From positions 62,001 through 126,000 of the forward strand of contig NZ_PYMC01000008.1 in the NCBI RefSeq assembly GCF_003026475.1: DNA of 64,000 nucleotides, written 5' to 3'. Shown here one piece after another: positions 19,843 to 31,266 of this stretch. Position 1 is the stretch's first letter; every line of letters begins with the position of its first letter. A model generated the notes under the pieces. That model saw only the letters and a program-made list of their open reading frames with translations, was not told the DNA's origin and made no database searches. The translations under genes were made by a program, and so were the position numbers. This DNA comes from Photobacterium lipolyticum (lineage in GTDB: Bacteria; Pseudomonadota; Gammaproteobacteria; Enterobacterales; Vibrionaceae).

Positions 19843-21406
19843 TCATAACCGTAAGATAGGAGCGTTGTTGTCTCCATTGTTTTCAAACTTATGGTTTTCC
19901 AAATTACGGCTTTCCAATTTGCCTTTACCCCAACCTCTGGCTGAGCTTGAGGTCAATAGCCTGACCCTAGATAGCCGAGAGGTGCAGGCCGGCGGTCTGT
20001 TTGTGGCGATAAACGGTCATGCGGTTGATGGCCGTCGCTTTATCCCTGCGGCAATAGACGCGGGGGCGAGTGTTATACTGGCTGAAGCCGATAGTATTGC
20101 GGACCACGGTGATATCGTCGAGCAAGCGGGTGCCATCATCATTTACGTTGCCAATCTCGGCTCACAGCTTTCCGCCCTTGCCGGTCGTTTTTATGGCCAG
20201 CCTGACAGTCAGTTAACGCTGATTGCCGTGACCGGAACCAATGGTAAAACCACCATCAGCCAGTTGCTGGCCCAGTGGGCCGATTTGCTTGATTACCGGT
20301 CTGGCGTGATGGGGACAACAGGCAATGGTTTACTGAACCAATTGAAACCCGCCTCCAATACCACAGGCAGTGCCCTTGACATTCAGCAGGTGCTGGCCGA
20401 TTTGGTTGCTCAGGGCGCGAATTTAGCGGCCATGGAGATCTCTTCTCATGGTTTGGTCCAGGGACGAGTCAGGGATCTGAATTTTAGTGCCAGTATTTTT
20501 ACCAATCTGAGTCGTGATCATCTCGATTATCATGGTGATATGGAAAATTATGCAGACGCCAAGAAAACCCTGTTTACGGAGCATAACGCAGGCATCCCGG
20601 TGATTAATGCTGATGATGAAACGGGCAGAGCCTGGCTGTCAGAGCTGCCGAATGCCGTTGCTGTTGCGACAGATAAAGCGTCGTTCGCTGGACATCAAGG
20701 GCCGGCGTTGTGGCTTACCGCTGTTACGTATAGTACCCAGGGCGTGAGTATTGCGTTTGACTCCAGCTGGGGACAAGGACACTTTACCGCACCGCTAGTG
20801 GGATCGTTTAATGTCTCCAATCTATTGCTGGCACTTGCCACGTTATTAGCATTAGGTCACCCGTTAGCCAAGCTAACCGCGACAGCACCAAAGTTACAAG
20901 CTGTGATTGGGCGCATGGAAGTTTTTCAAAGACCTGACAAATCAATGGTTGTAGTTGATTATGCTCATACCCCTGATGCACTGGAAAAAGCCCTGCAGGC
21001 TTTACGGGTACATTGTCGCGGTAAATTGTGGTGCATTTTCGGTTGTGGTGGCGATCGTGACAGCGGTAAGCGGCCGATGATGGCACAAGTGGCCGAACGT
21101 TTGGCCGATCATATTATTCTGACCGATGACAACCCGCGCAGTGAAGATCCGGCCATCATCGTTGCTGATATGCTGCGGGGATTATGCCAGCCGGAAATGG
21201 CGACGGTGATCCATGATCGTAAAGCGGCGTGTCTGCAGGCGCTGGAACATGCCGATGCCGCTGATATTGTCTTGCTCGCAGGGAAAGGCCATGAGGATTA
21301 TCAAATTCTGGCCGATCGAACTATCTATTATTCTGACCGTGAAACGGTACAAGCCCTGCTTATGGAAAGCGATGCTTCGGGAACAACAAATGGGGAAAAC
21401 GCATGA
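19829..21406 (+). CDS. murE: UDP-MurNAc-tripeptide synthetase MurE (meso-DAP adding)
   Basis: Adds meso-diaminopimelate to UDP-MurNAc-L-Ala-D-Glu. ATP loop TGTNGKTT at 135-142; the DNPR motif at 434-437 is the meso-DAP specificity signature. 525 aa, about 30 longer than E. coli because of an N-terminal extension (residues 1-35) before the UDP-binding domain. ATG 19829 has an AAGGG SD, so the extension looks genuine. Overlaps ftsI (14 bp) and murF (4 bp). Confidence 0.96.
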   Translation: MATPSHNRKIGALLSPLFSNLWFSKLRLSNLPLPQPLAELEVNSLTLDSREVQAGGLFVAINGHAVDGRRFIPAAIDAGASVILAEADSIADHGDIVEQAGAIIIYVANLGSQLSALAGRFYGQPDSQLTLIAVTGTNGKTTISQLLAQWADLLDYRSGVMGTTGNGLLNQLKPASNTTGSALDIQQVLADLVAQGANLAAMEISSHGLVQGRVRDLNFSASIFTNLSRDHLDYHGDMENYADAKKTLFTEHNAGIPVINADDETGRAWLSELPNAVAVATDKASFAGHQGPALWLTAVTYSTQGVSIAFDSSWGQGHFTAPLVGSFNVSNLLLALATLLALGHPLAKLTATAPKLQAVIGRMEVFQRPDKSMVVVDYAHTPDALEKALQALRVHCRGKLWCIFGCGGDRDSGKRPMMAQVAERLADHIILTDDNPRSEDPAIIVADMLRGLCQPEMATVIHDRKAACLQALEHADAADIVLLAGKGHEDYQILADRTIYYSDRETVQALLMESDASGTTNGENA

Positions 21407-22788
21407 TCGACGTTCAGCTAACACAACTGGCTGACATTCTGGATGCTGAACTGATTGGTTGCGATGCCAGGATCGCCGAGGTATCAACGGATACCCGGAA
21501 CATTACCGCTGAGACGTTATTTATCGCCCTGAAAGGCGAACGTTTTGATGCCCATGATTTTTGTCAGAGTGCCATGGATAATGGTGCCGCGGCACTATTA
21601 GTAAGTCGTTACTTACCTGTTGGCTTACCGCAACTGGTCGTCAAAGATACCCGTATTGCGCTGGGCCAGTTAGGTGCCTGGTTGAAACATACCATGCAGC
21701 AAGAGCAGGGACTTAAGACGTTGGCGCTGACTGGCAGCTGTGGCAAGACCACAGTGAAAGAGATGGCGGCAGCGATTTTAAGTCAGAAAGGCAAAGTACT
21801 GGCCACGGCGGGTAATTTTAATAATGACATCGGTGTACCGCTGACCTTATTGCGACTGACCCCGGAGCATGAATATGCGGTGATTGAGCTGGGTGCCAAC
21901 CATCAGCATGAAATTTCTTATACCGTTAATCTGGTAAAGCCTCAGGTTGCCTTGATCAATAACCTGGCGGAAGCACACCTTGAAGGCTTTGGCTCCTTGG
22001 CTGGAGTCGCCAGGGCCAAAGGTGAAATCTTTGAAGGCTTAACGCCGTTGCCTCAAGCGTCGCAAGGAACGGCCATTATCAATCTGGATTCTAACGAACT
22101 GGCAATGTGGCAGCCATTATTGGCTGAACATCAGATTTTAACCTTCTCAACCACTCAATCTGGTGCCGATCTCTCAGCAACTGACATATTTATTAACTCT
22201 GAAGGGCTCGCTTGTTTTACAATGCGCACCCCTGAAGGCGAAACCGAGATCACATTAACGTTAGCGGGTACTCACAATGTGGCAAATGCCCTGGCTGCTG
22301 CTGCGTTAACAATGGCAGCGGGTGCAACCCTAGCACAAGTTAAAGCGGGTCTGGAGAGGGTGGCTAACGTTAAAGGGCGGGTTGAAGTCAGCCAGCCACG
22401 TGACGGGTTACGCCTGATTGATGATACCTATAATGCGAGTGTCGCTTCGGTGAAAGCAGCGATTGATCTTCTGGCATCGTTTAAGGGACAACGCTGGTTC
22501 ATTTTAGGCGACATGGCTGAGCTGGGTGAAGACAGTGACAAACTGCACCGGGAGATCGCTGAGTATGCAACGCAAAGAGCGTTGGATCAGGTGCTGACTT
22601 ATGGCTGTGCCAGTTCTGTCGTCAGCCAGATGAACCAGGGACAACATTTTGAAGACAAGTCGGCACTGATCCAATTGCTGACAGAGCAGCTTAATCCCCA
22701 GCACCCGGAGGTAACCGTGCTGGTAAAAGGAGCACGTAGTTCCCGAATGGAAGAAGTTATTGCCGCATTGCAGGAAAACATACAATGA
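21403..22788 (+). CDS. murF: UDP-MurNAc-tripeptide-D-Ala-D-Ala ligase MurF
   Basis: Adds D-Ala-D-Ala to complete the UDP-MurNAc-pentapeptide. P-loop GSCGKTT at 111-117, conserved [10 protein letters not shown] and [16 protein letters not shown] motifs. 461 aa (E. coli 452). ATGA overlaps at both ends (murE, mraY) indicate a tightly coupled operon. Confidence 0.97.
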   Translation: MIDVQLTQLADILDAELIGCDARIAEVSTDTRNITAETLFIALKGERFDAHDFCQSAMDNGAAALLVSRYLPVGLPQLVVKDTRIALGQLGAWLKHTMQQEQGLKTLALTGSCGKTTVKEMAAAILSQKGKVLATAGNFNNDIGVPLTLLRLTPEHEYAVIELGANHQHEISYTVNLVKPQVALINNLAEAHLEGFGSLAGVARAKGEIFEGLTPLPQASQGTAIINLDSNELAMWQPLLAEHQILTFSTTQSGADLSATDIFINSEGLACFTMRTPEGETEITLTLAGTHNVANALAAAALTMAAGATLAQVKAGLERVANVKGRVEVSQPRDGLRLIDDTYNASVASVKAAIDLLASFKGQRWFILGDMAELGEDSDKLHREIAEYATQRALDQVLTYGCASSVVSQMNQGQHFEDKSALIQLLTEQLNPQHPEVTVLVKGARSSRMEEVIAALQENIQ

Positions 22789-23867
22789 TTTACTGGTTAG
22801 CCGACTTATTAGAGTCCTCTTTTCCGTTTTTTCGCCTGTTTGAATATTTGACGTTTCGCGCAATCGTCAGTGTCCTGACCGCACTGATCCTCTCCCTGTG
22901 GATGGGACCTCGGCTTATCGCCCGTTTGCAAATACTGCAAATTGGCCAGGTAGTACGTAATGACGGTCCTGAATCTCACTTCAGCAAGCGTGGTACGCCA
23001 ACCATGGGCGGTATCATGATCCTGGCGGCGATCACGATCACAATTTTATTGTGGTCTGACTTATCCAACCCTTATGTCTGGGCGGTATTGACCGTCATGC
23101 TGGGTTATGGTGCGGTTGGCTTTGTCGATGATTACCGTAAAGTGGTGCGCAAGAACACCGATGGTCTGGTTGCTCGCTGGAAGTTCTTCTGGCAGTCCAT
23201 AATTGCTTTTGTGGTCGCTTTTGCCCTGTATGTATACGGTAAAGATACCGCCGCAACGCAACTGGTGGTGCCGTTCTTTAAAGACGTGATGCCTCAGCTT
23301 GGCCTGTTTTATATTGTATTCACCTATTTGGTGATCGTGGGTACCAGCAATGCGGTGAACCTGACCGATGGCCTTGACGGCCTGGCGATCATGCCGACGG
23401 TAATGGTTGCTGCGGGTATGGCATTTATTGCCTGGGCGACCGGTAACGTGAACTTTGCTAACTACTTGCATATTCCTTACCTGAAGGATGCCAGTGAGCT
23501 GGTGGTAGTGTGTACCGCGATTGTCGGGGCCGGACTCGGTTTCCTCTGGTTTAACACCTATCCGGCTCAGGTGTTTATGGGCGATGTCGGTTCCCTGGCG
23601 CTGGGCGGCGCTCTGGGTACGATTGCGGTGCTGGTACGCCAGGAGTTGCTGCTGGTTATCATGGGCGGGGTATTCGTGATGGAAACCGTGTCGGTGATCC
23701 TGCAGGTGGGCTCTTACAAACTACGTGGTCAGCGCATCTTCCGTATGGCGCCGATCCATCACCACTATGAGCTGAAGGGCTGGCCGGAACCTCGCGTTAT
23801 CGTTCGTTTCTGGATCATCACATTAATGTTGGTATTGATTGCACTGGCAACGCTAAAGGTACGATAA
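22785..23867 (+). CDS. mraY: Phospho-MurNAc-pentapeptide translocase MraY
   Basis: Polytopic inner-membrane enzyme that transfers phospho-MurNAc-pentapeptide to undecaprenyl phosphate, forming lipid [18 protein letters not shown] (catalytic/Mg-binding Asp pair), [10 protein letters not shown] and the [11 protein letters not shown] loop are all present. 360 aa (same as E. coli), about ten membrane helices. Stop is directly followed by murD. Confidence 0.98.
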   Translation: MIYWLADLLESSFPFFRLFEYLTFRAIVSVLTALILSLWMGPRLIARLQILQIGQVVRNDGPESHFSKRGTPTMGGIMILAAITITILLWSDLSNPYVWAVLTVMLGYGAVGFVDDYRKVVRKNTDGLVARWKFFWQSIIAFVVAFALYVYGKDTAATQLVVPFFKDVMPQLGLFYIVFTYLVIVGTSNAVNLTDGLDGLAIMPTVMVAAGMAFIAWATGNVNFANYLHIPYLKDASELVVVCTAIVGAGLGFLWFNTYPAQVFMGDVGSLALGGALGTIAVLVRQELLLVIMGGVFVMETVSVILQVGSYKLRGQRIFRMAPIHHHYELKGWPEPRVIVRFWIITLMLVLIALATLKVR

Positions 23868-25211
23868 ATGAATGGCTTAGACGGTGTGAAAAAGGTAGTC
23901 GTCATCGGGTTGGGAATGACCGGCCTGTCGGTGGTTAATCATCTGCTACGTCAATCGGACGAACGCGAGATCAAAGTGATTGATACCCGGATCACACCGC
24001 CCGGGCAAGATAAGCTGCCTGCGAATGTGGAGTTATGCTCCGGGCAGTGGAACATGGATTGGTTATTAGAGGCCGATCTGATTGTTGCCAGTCCGGGTAT
24101 TGCCCTGGCGACCCCAGAACTGCGGGCAGCCGCTGAAGCGGGCGTCGAAATTGTCGGCGATATCGAGCTATTTGCACGCGCCGTAACCAAGCCTGTTGTC
24201 GCTATTACCGGATCAAATGGTAAGAGTACCGTTACCAGCCTGGTCGGCGAGATGGCAAAAGAAGCCGGAATTAACGTCGGTGTTGGGGGCAATATCGGTT
24301 TTGCTGCACTGGATATGCTGGCGCAAGAACATGATTTGTATGTATTAGAATTGTCCAGTTTTCAGCTGGAGACGACCTCATCACTGCAACTTAAAGCCGC
24401 GGTGTATCTTAATTTGTCAGAAGATCACATGGATCGCTACCAGGGGCTGGATGATTACAGCCAGGCGAAGATGCGGATCTTTAATCATACGGATTTGGCT
24501 ATCTATAACCGTGATGATCTGGCGACCCGTCCACAAGATTATTCCCATGCGATGACCAGTTTTGGTTTTGATGCAGAAGAATATGGCCTCAAACTGGAAC
24601 AGGGTGAAGAATATTTAGCGATCGCCGGTCAATCGCAGATAAAAGCCCGCGATATTGCGCTAGTCGGTCGTCATAATGTTGCCAACAGCCTGGCCGCCCT
24701 TGCATTGGCTGACGCGGTTAATATTGATCGTCAGGCGGCTTGCCGGGCTTTGAAACGCTATACCGGCCTGACACACCGCTGTCAGTTAGTGGTTACTCAG
24801 CATGGGGTGCAATGGGTCAATGACTCTAAGGCAACCAATCTGGCCAGTACGCTGGCGGCGCTGAAAGGGCTGAACCTATCGGGGCGACTGCACCTGTTAG
24901 TGGGGGGGGACGGAAAAGGGGCTGATTTTTCTGAACTAAAGCCTGTTCTGGCTGACTTAAATGTACAGCTGTACTGTTTTGGCCGTGATGGTCATATTTT
25001 TGCGTCTCTGGTTGCAGCGCCGGTTTGTGTCGAAACCATGGCACAAGCGATGGACATTGCTGCAGAGGCGGCACTGGCGGGTGACATGATCTTGTTGTCG
25101 CCAGCATGTGCCAGCTTTGATCAGTTCCCTAATTTTATGGCGCGCGGAGATGCATTTATCGAACGGGCGAAAGTGCTGCAGCATAACGTAGCCGGAGCAA
25201 CTGCATGCTAA
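23868..25211 (+). CDS. murD: UDP-MurNAc-L-Ala-D-Glu ligase MurD
   Basis: Adds D-glutamate to UDP-MurNAc-L-Ala. N-terminal Rossmann motif [14 protein letters not shown] loop ITGSNGKST at about 113-121, [10 protein letters not shown], and the C-terminal DSKATN and [12 protein letters not shown] motifs. 447 aa (E. coli 438). No gap after mraY; overlaps ftsW by 7 bp. Confidence 0.97.
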   Translation: MNGLDGVKKVVVIGLGMTGLSVVNHLLRQSDEREIKVIDTRITPPGQDKLPANVELCSGQWNMDWLLEADLIVASPGIALATPELRAAAEAGVEIVGDIELFARAVTKPVVAITGSNGKSTVTSLVGEMAKEAGINVGVGGNIGFAALDMLAQEHDLYVLELSSFQLETTSSLQLKAAVYLNLSEDHMDRYQGLDDYSQAKMRIFNHTDLAIYNRDDLATRPQDYSHAMTSFGFDAEEYGLKLEQGEEYLAIAGQSQIKARDIALVGRHNVANSLAALALADAVNIDRQAACRALKRYTGLTHRCQLVVTQHGVQWVNDSKATNLASTLAALKGLNLSGRLHLLVGGDGKGADFSELKPVLADLNVQLYCFGRDGHIFASLVAAPVCVETMAQAMDIAAEAALAGDMILLSPACASFDQFPNFMARGDAFIERAKVLQHNVAGATAC

Positions 25212-26425
25212 GACAAGCCAGAGATGGCATGTTATCGGTGAGTGACTGGTTAACCAAACCGGCTGCGCCTTGCATGTATGACCGTCAGTTGGTGTGGATA
25301 GCCCTGACCTTGATGATGACGGGTCTGGTGATCGTCACCTCAGCTTCCGTGCCAGTGGCTACCCGTCTGACCGATATCCCTTTTTATTTTGCCTTGCGTC
25401 ATGGTTTCTTTCTGGTTTGTTCACTGGTGATCGCCGCTTTTATCGTCCAGGTACCGCTGGAGCGCTGGCGCCAGCTCAGTGTGCCGATGTTGCTGGCGTC
25501 AATATTCCTGCTGGTCGCGGTACTGATGGTAGGCCGTTCGGTGAATGGTGCATCGCGCTGGATCCCGCTAGGAATTTTTAACCTGCAGCCTGCGGAGGTC
25601 GCGAAGCTATCGCTATTTATTTTTTTAGCTGGTTATCTGGTTCGTCAATACAGCCAGGTACGCGAGAGTTTTTTTGGCTTTATTAAGCCGTTAGTGGTCT
25701 TGGGTATTCTGGCTGTGCTGTTGCTGCAGCAACCGGATTTAGGCTCCTTCGTCGTGATGTTTGTCACTACCGTTGGCATGTTATTTATTGCCGGGGCGAA
25801 GTTATGGCAATTTCTGGCAATGATTGCGACCGCATTATTGGGTATTGGGGTTTTGATTGTGTTCGAGCCCTACCGGATGCGTCGTGTTACATCCTTCTTG
25901 GATCCGTGGGAAGACCCGTTCGGCAGTGGTTACCAGCTGACTCAGTCATTAATGGCCTTTGGCCGTGGCGAGTGGCTGGGGCAGGGGCTGGGTAACTCGA
26001 TTCAAAAACTGGAGTACCTGCCCGAGGCGCATACCGACTTTGTATTTGCGGTGCTGGCTGAAGAGCTGGGGCTGATCGGGGTCACGGTTGTACTGATACT
26101 GATTTTCGCCCTGGTATTTAAAGCGCTGTTTATTGGCCGTAAATGCTTACAGTCAGAACAGCTGTTTGGTGGCTTTCTGGCATTTGGGTTTGGTTTTTGG
26201 TTCGCATTTCAGACTCTGGTCAATGTCGGCGCAGCTGCCGGTATGGTGCCGACCAAAGGCCTGACGTTACCCTTGATCAGTTATGGTGGCTCAAGTTTAT
26301 TTATTATGGCAGCCGCGGTCGCTATTTTGCTACGCATCGACCATGAGCAGCGGCTGGCAGCGAAATACGGACCTGTAGACTCAGAACAATCGGATGACAA
26401 AAAGACCAACGATGAACAAGAATAA
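25205..26425 (+). CDS. ftsW: Septal peptidoglycan polymerase FtsW
   Basis: SEDS-family glycosyltransferase that polymerises lipid II at the septum with FtsI. About ten membrane segments. The SEDS signature is visible in [18 protein letters not shown] (catalytic-loop region), [26 protein letters not shown] and the C-terminal [16 protein letters not shown]. 406 aa. Its end overlaps the murG start. Confidence 0.97.
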   Translation: MLRQARDGMLSVSDWLTKPAAPCMYDRQLVWIALTLMMTGLVIVTSASVPVATRLTDIPFYFALRHGFFLVCSLVIAAFIVQVPLERWRQLSVPMLLASIFLLVAVLMVGRSVNGASRWIPLGIFNLQPAEVAKLSLFIFLAGYLVRQYSQVRESFFGFIKPLVVLGILAVLLLQQPDLGSFVVMFVTTVGMLFIAGAKLWQFLAMIATALLGIGVLIVFEPYRMRRVTSFLDPWEDPFGSGYQLTQSLMAFGRGEWLGQGLGNSIQKLEYLPEAHTDFVFAVLAEELGLIGVTVVLILIFALVFKALFIGRKCLQSEQLFGGFLAFGFGFWFAFQTLVNVGAAAGMVPTKGLTLPLISYGGSSLFIMAAAVAILLRIDHEQRLAAKYGPVDSEQSDDKKTNDEQE

Positions 26426-27476
26426 ACGTTTATTAGTGATGGCTGGTGGTACTGGCGGCCATGTGTTTCCGGGATTGGCTGTCGCAAAGAAATTACAGCA
26501 AGAAGGCTGGGAAATTCGCTGGCTGGGTACAGCCGACCGTATGGAAGCAGACTTGGTGCCAAAACATGGCATTGAGATCGACTTCATTAAAGTGAAAGGC
26601 TTACGTGGTCAGGGCGTCATGCGTTTGTTGGCCGCGCCTTTTAAGATTGTCGGTGCGATCCTGCAAGCAAGAAAATACATTAAAGCCTGGCAGCCGGATG
26701 TCGTACTTGGCATGGGCGGTTATGTCAGCGGTCCCGGCGGTGTTGCGGCCTGGCTCTCGGGTGTCCCCGTTGTGTTACACGAACAGAATGCAGTGGCAGG
26801 TTTAACCAACCAATGGTTATCTCGACTCGCAACAAAAGTTTTACAGGCATTTCCCGGCGCTTTTGCCAACAAAGAGGTTGTTGGTAATCCCGTCCGTCAA
26901 GATGTGACAGCACTGGCAAGCCCTCAAGAGCGTTTTGCTGACCGCCAAGGCCCGGTACGTATTCTTGTTATGGGCGGAAGCCAGGGGGCCCGTATTCTGA
27001 ATCAGACACTGCCTGAAGTCGCCGGTCTGTTAGGTGATAAAGTGACTATCTGGCATCAGGCCGGTAAAGGAAGCCAGGTTGAAACCGAGCAAGCTTATGC
27101 CGCTCAAACCGACAGGCCTCATAAAGTCACCGAATTTATTGATGATATAGCGGCTGCATATGCCTGGGCAGATGTCGTGGTGTGCCGTTCCGGTGCATTA
27201 ACGGTTTCAGAGTTGTCGGCCGCCGGCGTAGGGGCGATTTTCGTTCCTTTCATGCATAAAGATCGTCAGCAGGCATTAAATGCCGATCACTTGGTACAGG
27301 GTGGTGCCGCTAAAATGATTGAGCAGACGGATTTAACCGCGGCAGGCTTAGCTGAAGAATTGAACCATTTAGATCGTCGCACACTTGAGAAGATGGCAAG
27401 TGCAGCACGGGATGCAGCGATTGTTGATGCTGACGTTCGGGTAGCGGACGTGATCAAATCGCTAGCAACAAAATAA
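26412..27476 (+). CDS. murG: UDP-GlcNAc:lipid I GlcNAc-transferase MurG
   Basis: Peripheral inner-membrane GT-B enzyme making lipid II. Glycine-rich loop GGTGGH at 12-17, [22 protein letters not shown], and the donor-site VMGGSQGA are present. Start chosen at ATG 26412 (354 aa, E. coli 355); ATG 26394, six codons upstream, is also possible. It overlaps ftsW either way. Confidence 0.96.
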   Translation: MNKNKRLLVMAGGTGGHVFPGLAVAKKLQQEGWEIRWLGTADRMEADLVPKHGIEIDFIKVKGLRGQGVMRLLAAPFKIVGAILQARKYIKAWQPDVVLGMGGYVSGPGGVAAWLSGVPVVLHEQNAVAGLTNQWLSRLATKVLQAFPGAFANKEVVGNPVRQDVTALASPQERFADRQGPVRILVMGGSQGARILNQTLPEVAGLLGDKVTIWHQAGKGSQVETEQAYAAQTDRPHKVTEFIDDIAAAYAWADVVVCRSGALTVSELSAAGVGAIFVPFMHKDRQQALNADHLVQGGAAKMIEQTDLTAAGLAEELNHLDRRTLEKMASAARDAAIVDADVRVADVIKSLATK

Positions 27477-27491
27477 GATGAGAACAGCGTG

Positions 27492-28952
27492 ATGAGTAAA
27501 CTGGATAACCAGCAATTAGCAAAAATCAGAACCATGGTGCCAGAGATGCGCCGCGTTGAGCGTATTCACTTTGTTGGAATTGGCGGTGCCGGGATGAGCG
27601 GCATTGCAGAAGTATTAGTGAATGAAGGTTATCGTATTAGCGGGTCAGATCTTGCCCCGAACGCTGTGACCGACAGCCTGACGAGCAAAGGCGCTGAAAT
27701 ATTTTTTGGCCACGCGGCTGAAAATGTCACCGGCGCCAGTGTGGTTGTGGTCTCGACCGCGATAGCGCAAGATAACCCTGAACTGGTTGCAGCAAGGGAA
27801 AAGCGTATTCCTGTGGTGCGCCGGGCAGAGATGCTGGCAGAGCTGATGCGTTACCGTCACGGTATTGCGGTTGCCGGAACCCATGGTAAAACCACCACCA
27901 CCGCTTTGCTGACCCAAATCTATTCTGAAGCCGGCCTCGATCCGACTTTTGTTAATGGCGGTTTGGTAAAAAGTGCGGGTACCAATGCCCGTTTAGGCTG
28001 TAGTCGTTACCTGATTGCGGAAGCCGATGAAAGTGATGCGTCATTCTTGCATCTGCAGCCAATGGTATCGATCGTCACCAATATTGAAGCTGACCATATG
28101 GATACCTATGGCGGCGATTTTGAAGTATTAAAGCAGACGTTTATCGATTTTCTCCATAATCTGCCATTTTATGGTTTGGCGGTGATGTGTATCGATGATC
28201 CTGTTGTTCGTGAGCTACTACCCAAAATTGGACGCCAAATCATCACATACGGTTTTTCTGATGATGCTGATATGCGCATTGTTGATTATAATCAGCAAGG
28301 CCAACAGGGTTATTTTTCAATTTTACGCAAAGGCAAACCTAGCCTTACCGTAAAATTGAATGTTCCGGGTAAGCACAATGCGCTCAATGCGACGGCAGCG
28401 GTGGCCGTGGCAACAGAAGAGGGCGTCAATGATGACGCGATTGTTCACGCATTGGCAGAGTTTCAGGGAACAGGACGTCGTTTTGACCATTTAGGCGAGT
28501 TTGAAACAGGCAATGGCTCTGTCATGCTGGTTGATGACTACGGCCACCATCCAAGTGAAGTGGATGTGACGATTCAGGCTGCCCGCGCTGGCTGGCAAGA
28601 GAAGCGTCTGGTGATGGTGTTCCAGCCGCATCGATACAGCCGCACCCGTGATCTGTATGATGATTTTGCCAATGTATTAGAACAGGTCGATGTGTTGCTG
28701 ATGCTGGATGTGTATTCGGCCGGTGAAACACCGATTGTCGGGGCCGATGGACGCGCACTGTGCAGAACGATTAGGGGACGTGGCAAAATTGATCCGATTT
28801 TTGTTCCGACGAGAGATGGATTACCGGCGGCACTGGCCAATATTCTTCAAAATGATGATTTAGTTCTGACCCAAGGTGCCGGCGATGTGGGCAAAATTGC
28901 GCGTCAATTAGCGGAAATGAAGCTGGATATTACCGAAATGAGAGGCGAATAG
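27492..28952 (+). CDS. murC: UDP-MurNAc-L-alanine ligase MurC
   Basis: First amino-acid ligase of the pathway. Rossmann motif [15 protein letters not shown] (about 26-40), ATP loop GTHGKTT (129-135), EADESDASF, and the C-terminal FQPHRYSRT block. 486 aa from ATG 27492; GTG 27489 one codon upstream is the alternative. ddlB, which follows murC in E. coli, is absent here. Confidence 0.97.
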   Translation: MSKLDNQQLAKIRTMVPEMRRVERIHFVGIGGAGMSGIAEVLVNEGYRISGSDLAPNAVTDSLTSKGAEIFFGHAAENVTGASVVVVSTAIAQDNPELVAAREKRIPVVRRAEMLAELMRYRHGIAVAGTHGKTTTTALLTQIYSEAGLDPTFVNGGLVKSAGTNARLGCSRYLIAEADESDASFLHLQPMVSIVTNIEADHMDTYGGDFEVLKQTFIDFLHNLPFYGLAVMCIDDPVVRELLPKIGRQIITYGFSDDADMRIVDYNQQGQQGYFSILRKGKPSLTVKLNVPGKHNALNATAAVAVATEEGVNDDAIVHALAEFQGTGRRFDHLGEFETGNGSVMLVDDYGHHPSEVDVTIQAARAGWQEKRLVMVFQPHRYSRTRDLYDDFANVLEQVDVLLMLDVYSAGETPIVGADGRALCRTIRGRGKIDPIFVPTRDGLPAALANILQNDDLVLTQGAGDVGKIARQLAEMKLDITEMRGE

Positions 28953-29081
28953 CCTCTCGGAAGCGTGTGGCGGTGGAAATGCCTGCATTATTATTAGTGC
29001 GCTTTGGCATTGTTTTTGTGGGTTTTATCACCGCCAGCATGGAATTAGCATCAGGTTATGCAATGAAAATGTCAACAATAG

Positions 29082-29110
29082 TTGGAGAGCAACGAGTTGG
29101 TCGGTATAAT
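29082..29110 (+). promoter_or_regulatory. Internal promoter before ftsQAZ
   Basis: TTGGAG (29082-29087), exact 17-bp spacer, perfect TATAAT (29105-29110). It lies in the 247-bp murC-ftsQ gap, about 90 bp before ftsQ, and would raise ftsQAZ expression independently of Pmra. Nothing else convincing is seen in the gap. Confidence 0.7.
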
Positions 29111-29199
29111 CGCTCAACTTTGCTTAGTAATACCTGGGTAGCTCCATGACTTACGGATTGGCAATATTGGCTAGTTAGGTAAGGGTAAGCAGACAAAGT

Positions 29200-29964
29200 A
29201 TGGCTGAAGCAGTCGTAAAAAGAATAAGCTATCTTTCACCTTCAGTTGTTAACAGACACTGGGGGGGATTGGCGTTTTTTCTTTTTGTCATTGGTTTTAC
29301 AGCATGGTTGATCAGTGCCGCGATGAACTGGATGACAGACGCAAATCGTTTGCCTCTGTCTCAACTGGTCATTCAAGGCGAACTGGATTATCTGACAACC
29401 GAAGATGTACGGCAGGCGATTTTACAGCTTGATCATCTGGGCAGTTTTATGACTCAGGATGTCGATGACATACAGGCAATATTAGAGTCGTTACCTTGGG
29501 TAGCACGTGCATCAGTACGTAAGCAGTGGCCAGAGACAGTAAAAGTGTTTCTTGTTGAGCATCAGCCTGCTGCGGTCTGGAATGACGAGCATCTGGTTAA
29601 TCAGCAAGGTATGGTTTTTGCCGCGCAAGCACAGCAGGTGGCTGATTTAGGGTTGGCTCATCTGACAGGGCCTGATAAAAATAGTCAGGAAGTGCTTGCT
29701 GCGTTGCGTGAAATGCAACCAAGATTACAGCTTGCGGGCTTTGAAATTGATACGCTTGCATTAAACGAGCGACGATCCTGGCGAGTATGGCTGACCAATG
29801 GAACTCGGCTTGAACTGGGTCGAGAGGCCCGGATGGAGCGCCTGGAGCGCTTTATATGGCTTTATCCTGAGCTAGAACAGCAGGCTAAGGCGATAGAGTA
29901 CGTAGACTTGCGTTATGATACTGGCGCAGCTGTGGGTTGGAAAATTGTTCCTGAACAAGAATAA
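29200..29964 (+). CDS. ftsQ: Cell division protein FtsQ
   Basis: Bitopic divisome hub: cytoplasmic tail 1-22, transmembrane helix about 23-42, POTRA domain about 52-122 (LSQLVIQGELDYLTTEDVRQAIL), then a beta domain that binds FtsB/FtsL. 254 aa (E. coli 276). ftsA follows after 12 bp. Confidence 0.95.
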   Translation: MAEAVVKRISYLSPSVVNRHWGGLAFFLFVIGFTAWLISAAMNWMTDANRLPLSQLVIQGELDYLTTEDVRQAILQLDHLGSFMTQDVDDIQAILESLPWVARASVRKQWPETVKVFLVEHQPAAVWNDEHLVNQQGMVFAAQAQQVADLGLAHLTGPDKNSQEVLAALREMQPRLQLAGFEIDTLALNERRSWRVWLTNGTRLELGREARMERLERFIWLYPELEQQAKAIEYVDLRYDTGAAVGWKIVPEQE

Positions 29965-29976
29965 GAGCGTGCGCTA

Positions 29977-31233
29977 ATGACTAAGGCGGCAGATAAAAAA
30001 CTCATAGTTGGTCTTGATATCGGCACCTCCAAAGTATGTGCTTTGGTTGGAGAAGTGCTTCCTGATGGCAATGTAAATGTCATTGGGGTCGGCAGCAGCC
30101 CGTCACGTGGAATGGATAAAGGCGGAGTCAATGATCTTGAATCCGTCGTCAAATCGGTTCAGCGTGCGGTTGATCAAGCGGAACTGATGGCAGATTGCCA
30201 AATCTCTTCCGTGTATTTGTCGCTATCAGGCAAACATATTCGTTGTCAAACAGAAAAAGGCATGGTGCCGATTTCTGACAAAGAGGTAAGCCAAGATGAC
30301 GTCGATAATGTTATCCATACGGCGAAATCGGTAAAAATTAGCGATGAACACCGAACTTTGCATGTAATTCCTCAGGAATTTGCTATTGATTATCAGGAAG
30401 GCATAAAAAACCCGGTAGGTTTATCGGGGGTCCGCATGGAAGCCAGTGTTCATCTGATCACTTGTCACAACGACATGGCGCGTAATATCGTGAAAGCGGT
30501 TGAGCGTTGTGGGTTGAAAGTCGATCACCTTATTTTTTCTGGTCTGGCTGCCAGCCATGCCGTGCTCACAGCAGATGAACGTGAGCTGGGTGTTTGCGTG
30601 GTCGATATCGGTGGTGGCACCATGGATCTCGCCGTCTGGTCAGGTGGCGCATTGCGCCATGCAGAAGTGATTCCGTATGCCGGCAATGTTGTCACCAGCG
30701 ACATTGCTTACGCATTTGGTACACCGCCAGGCGACGCAGAAGAGATCAAAGTGAAATACGGCTGTGCGCTGAGTGAATTGGTAAGTAAAGATGCCAAGGT
30801 TGATGTCCCTAGTGTGGGAGGTCGACCTTCACGAAGTTTACAAAGTCAGACCTTAGCGGAAGTGATAGAGCCTCGATACAGTGAATTATTGGGGCTGGTT
30901 AATCACAAGCTGGTCGAAATACAAGAACAACTGCGAGATGCGGGTGTAAAACATCATTTAGCGGCCGGTATTGTCTTAACAGGCGGTGCCGCGCAGATTG
31001 AAGGTTTGATTGAGTGTGCTGAGCGGGTTTTCCGCAATCAGGTACGTATTGGTCAGCCCTTGGAGCTAAGTGGTTTAACTGATTATGTTCAGGCGCCGCA
31101 TTTTGCGACAGCAGTAGGTTTACTGCATTACGGAAAGGACAGTCAGGCATTTGATGATAGTGAACTGGAACCTAAACGCTCGGTTTCAGGAATATTCACT
31201 AAAATCAGTGGCTGGCTAAGAAAAGAATTTTAA
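29977..31233 (+). CDS. ftsA: Actin-like division protein FtsA
   Basis: Actin-fold ATPase that tethers FtsZ to the membrane. Phosphate-1 motif VGLDIGTSKVCALVGE (about 11-26), the 1C-domain region, VDIGGGTMDLAV, LTGGAAQIEG, and a C-terminal amphipathic membrane-targeting helix (FTKISGWLRKEF). 418 aa (E. coli 420). 33 bp before ftsZ. Confidence 0.98.
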   Translation: MTKAADKKLIVGLDIGTSKVCALVGEVLPDGNVNVIGVGSSPSRGMDKGGVNDLESVVKSVQRAVDQAELMADCQISSVYLSLSGKHIRCQTEKGMVPISDKEVSQDDVDNVIHTAKSVKISDEHRTLHVIPQEFAIDYQEGIKNPVGLSGVRMEASVHLITCHNDMARNIVKAVERCGLKVDHLIFSGLAASHAVLTADERELGVCVVDIGGGTMDLAVWSGGALRHAEVIPYAGNVVTSDIAYAFGTPPGDAEEIKVKYGCALSELVSKDAKVDVPSVGGRPSRSLQSQTLAEVIEPRYSELLGLVNHKLVEIQEQLRDAGVKHHLAAGIVLTGGAAQIEGLIECAERVFRNQVRIGQPLELSGLTDYVQAPHFATAVGLLHYGKDSQAFDDSELEPKRSVSGIFTKISGWLRKEF

Positions 31234-31266
31234 CCCTGATGCGAACAGGATGAACGGAGAGAACAA

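Noticed and set aside
28967..29149. 60-codon frame in the murC-ftsQ gap (GTG start, hydrophobic N-terminal half)
   Set aside because: No Shine-Dalgarno, no family resemblance (not a Ddl remnant), and it overlaps the TTGGAG-N17-TATAAT promoter; treated as noncoding.
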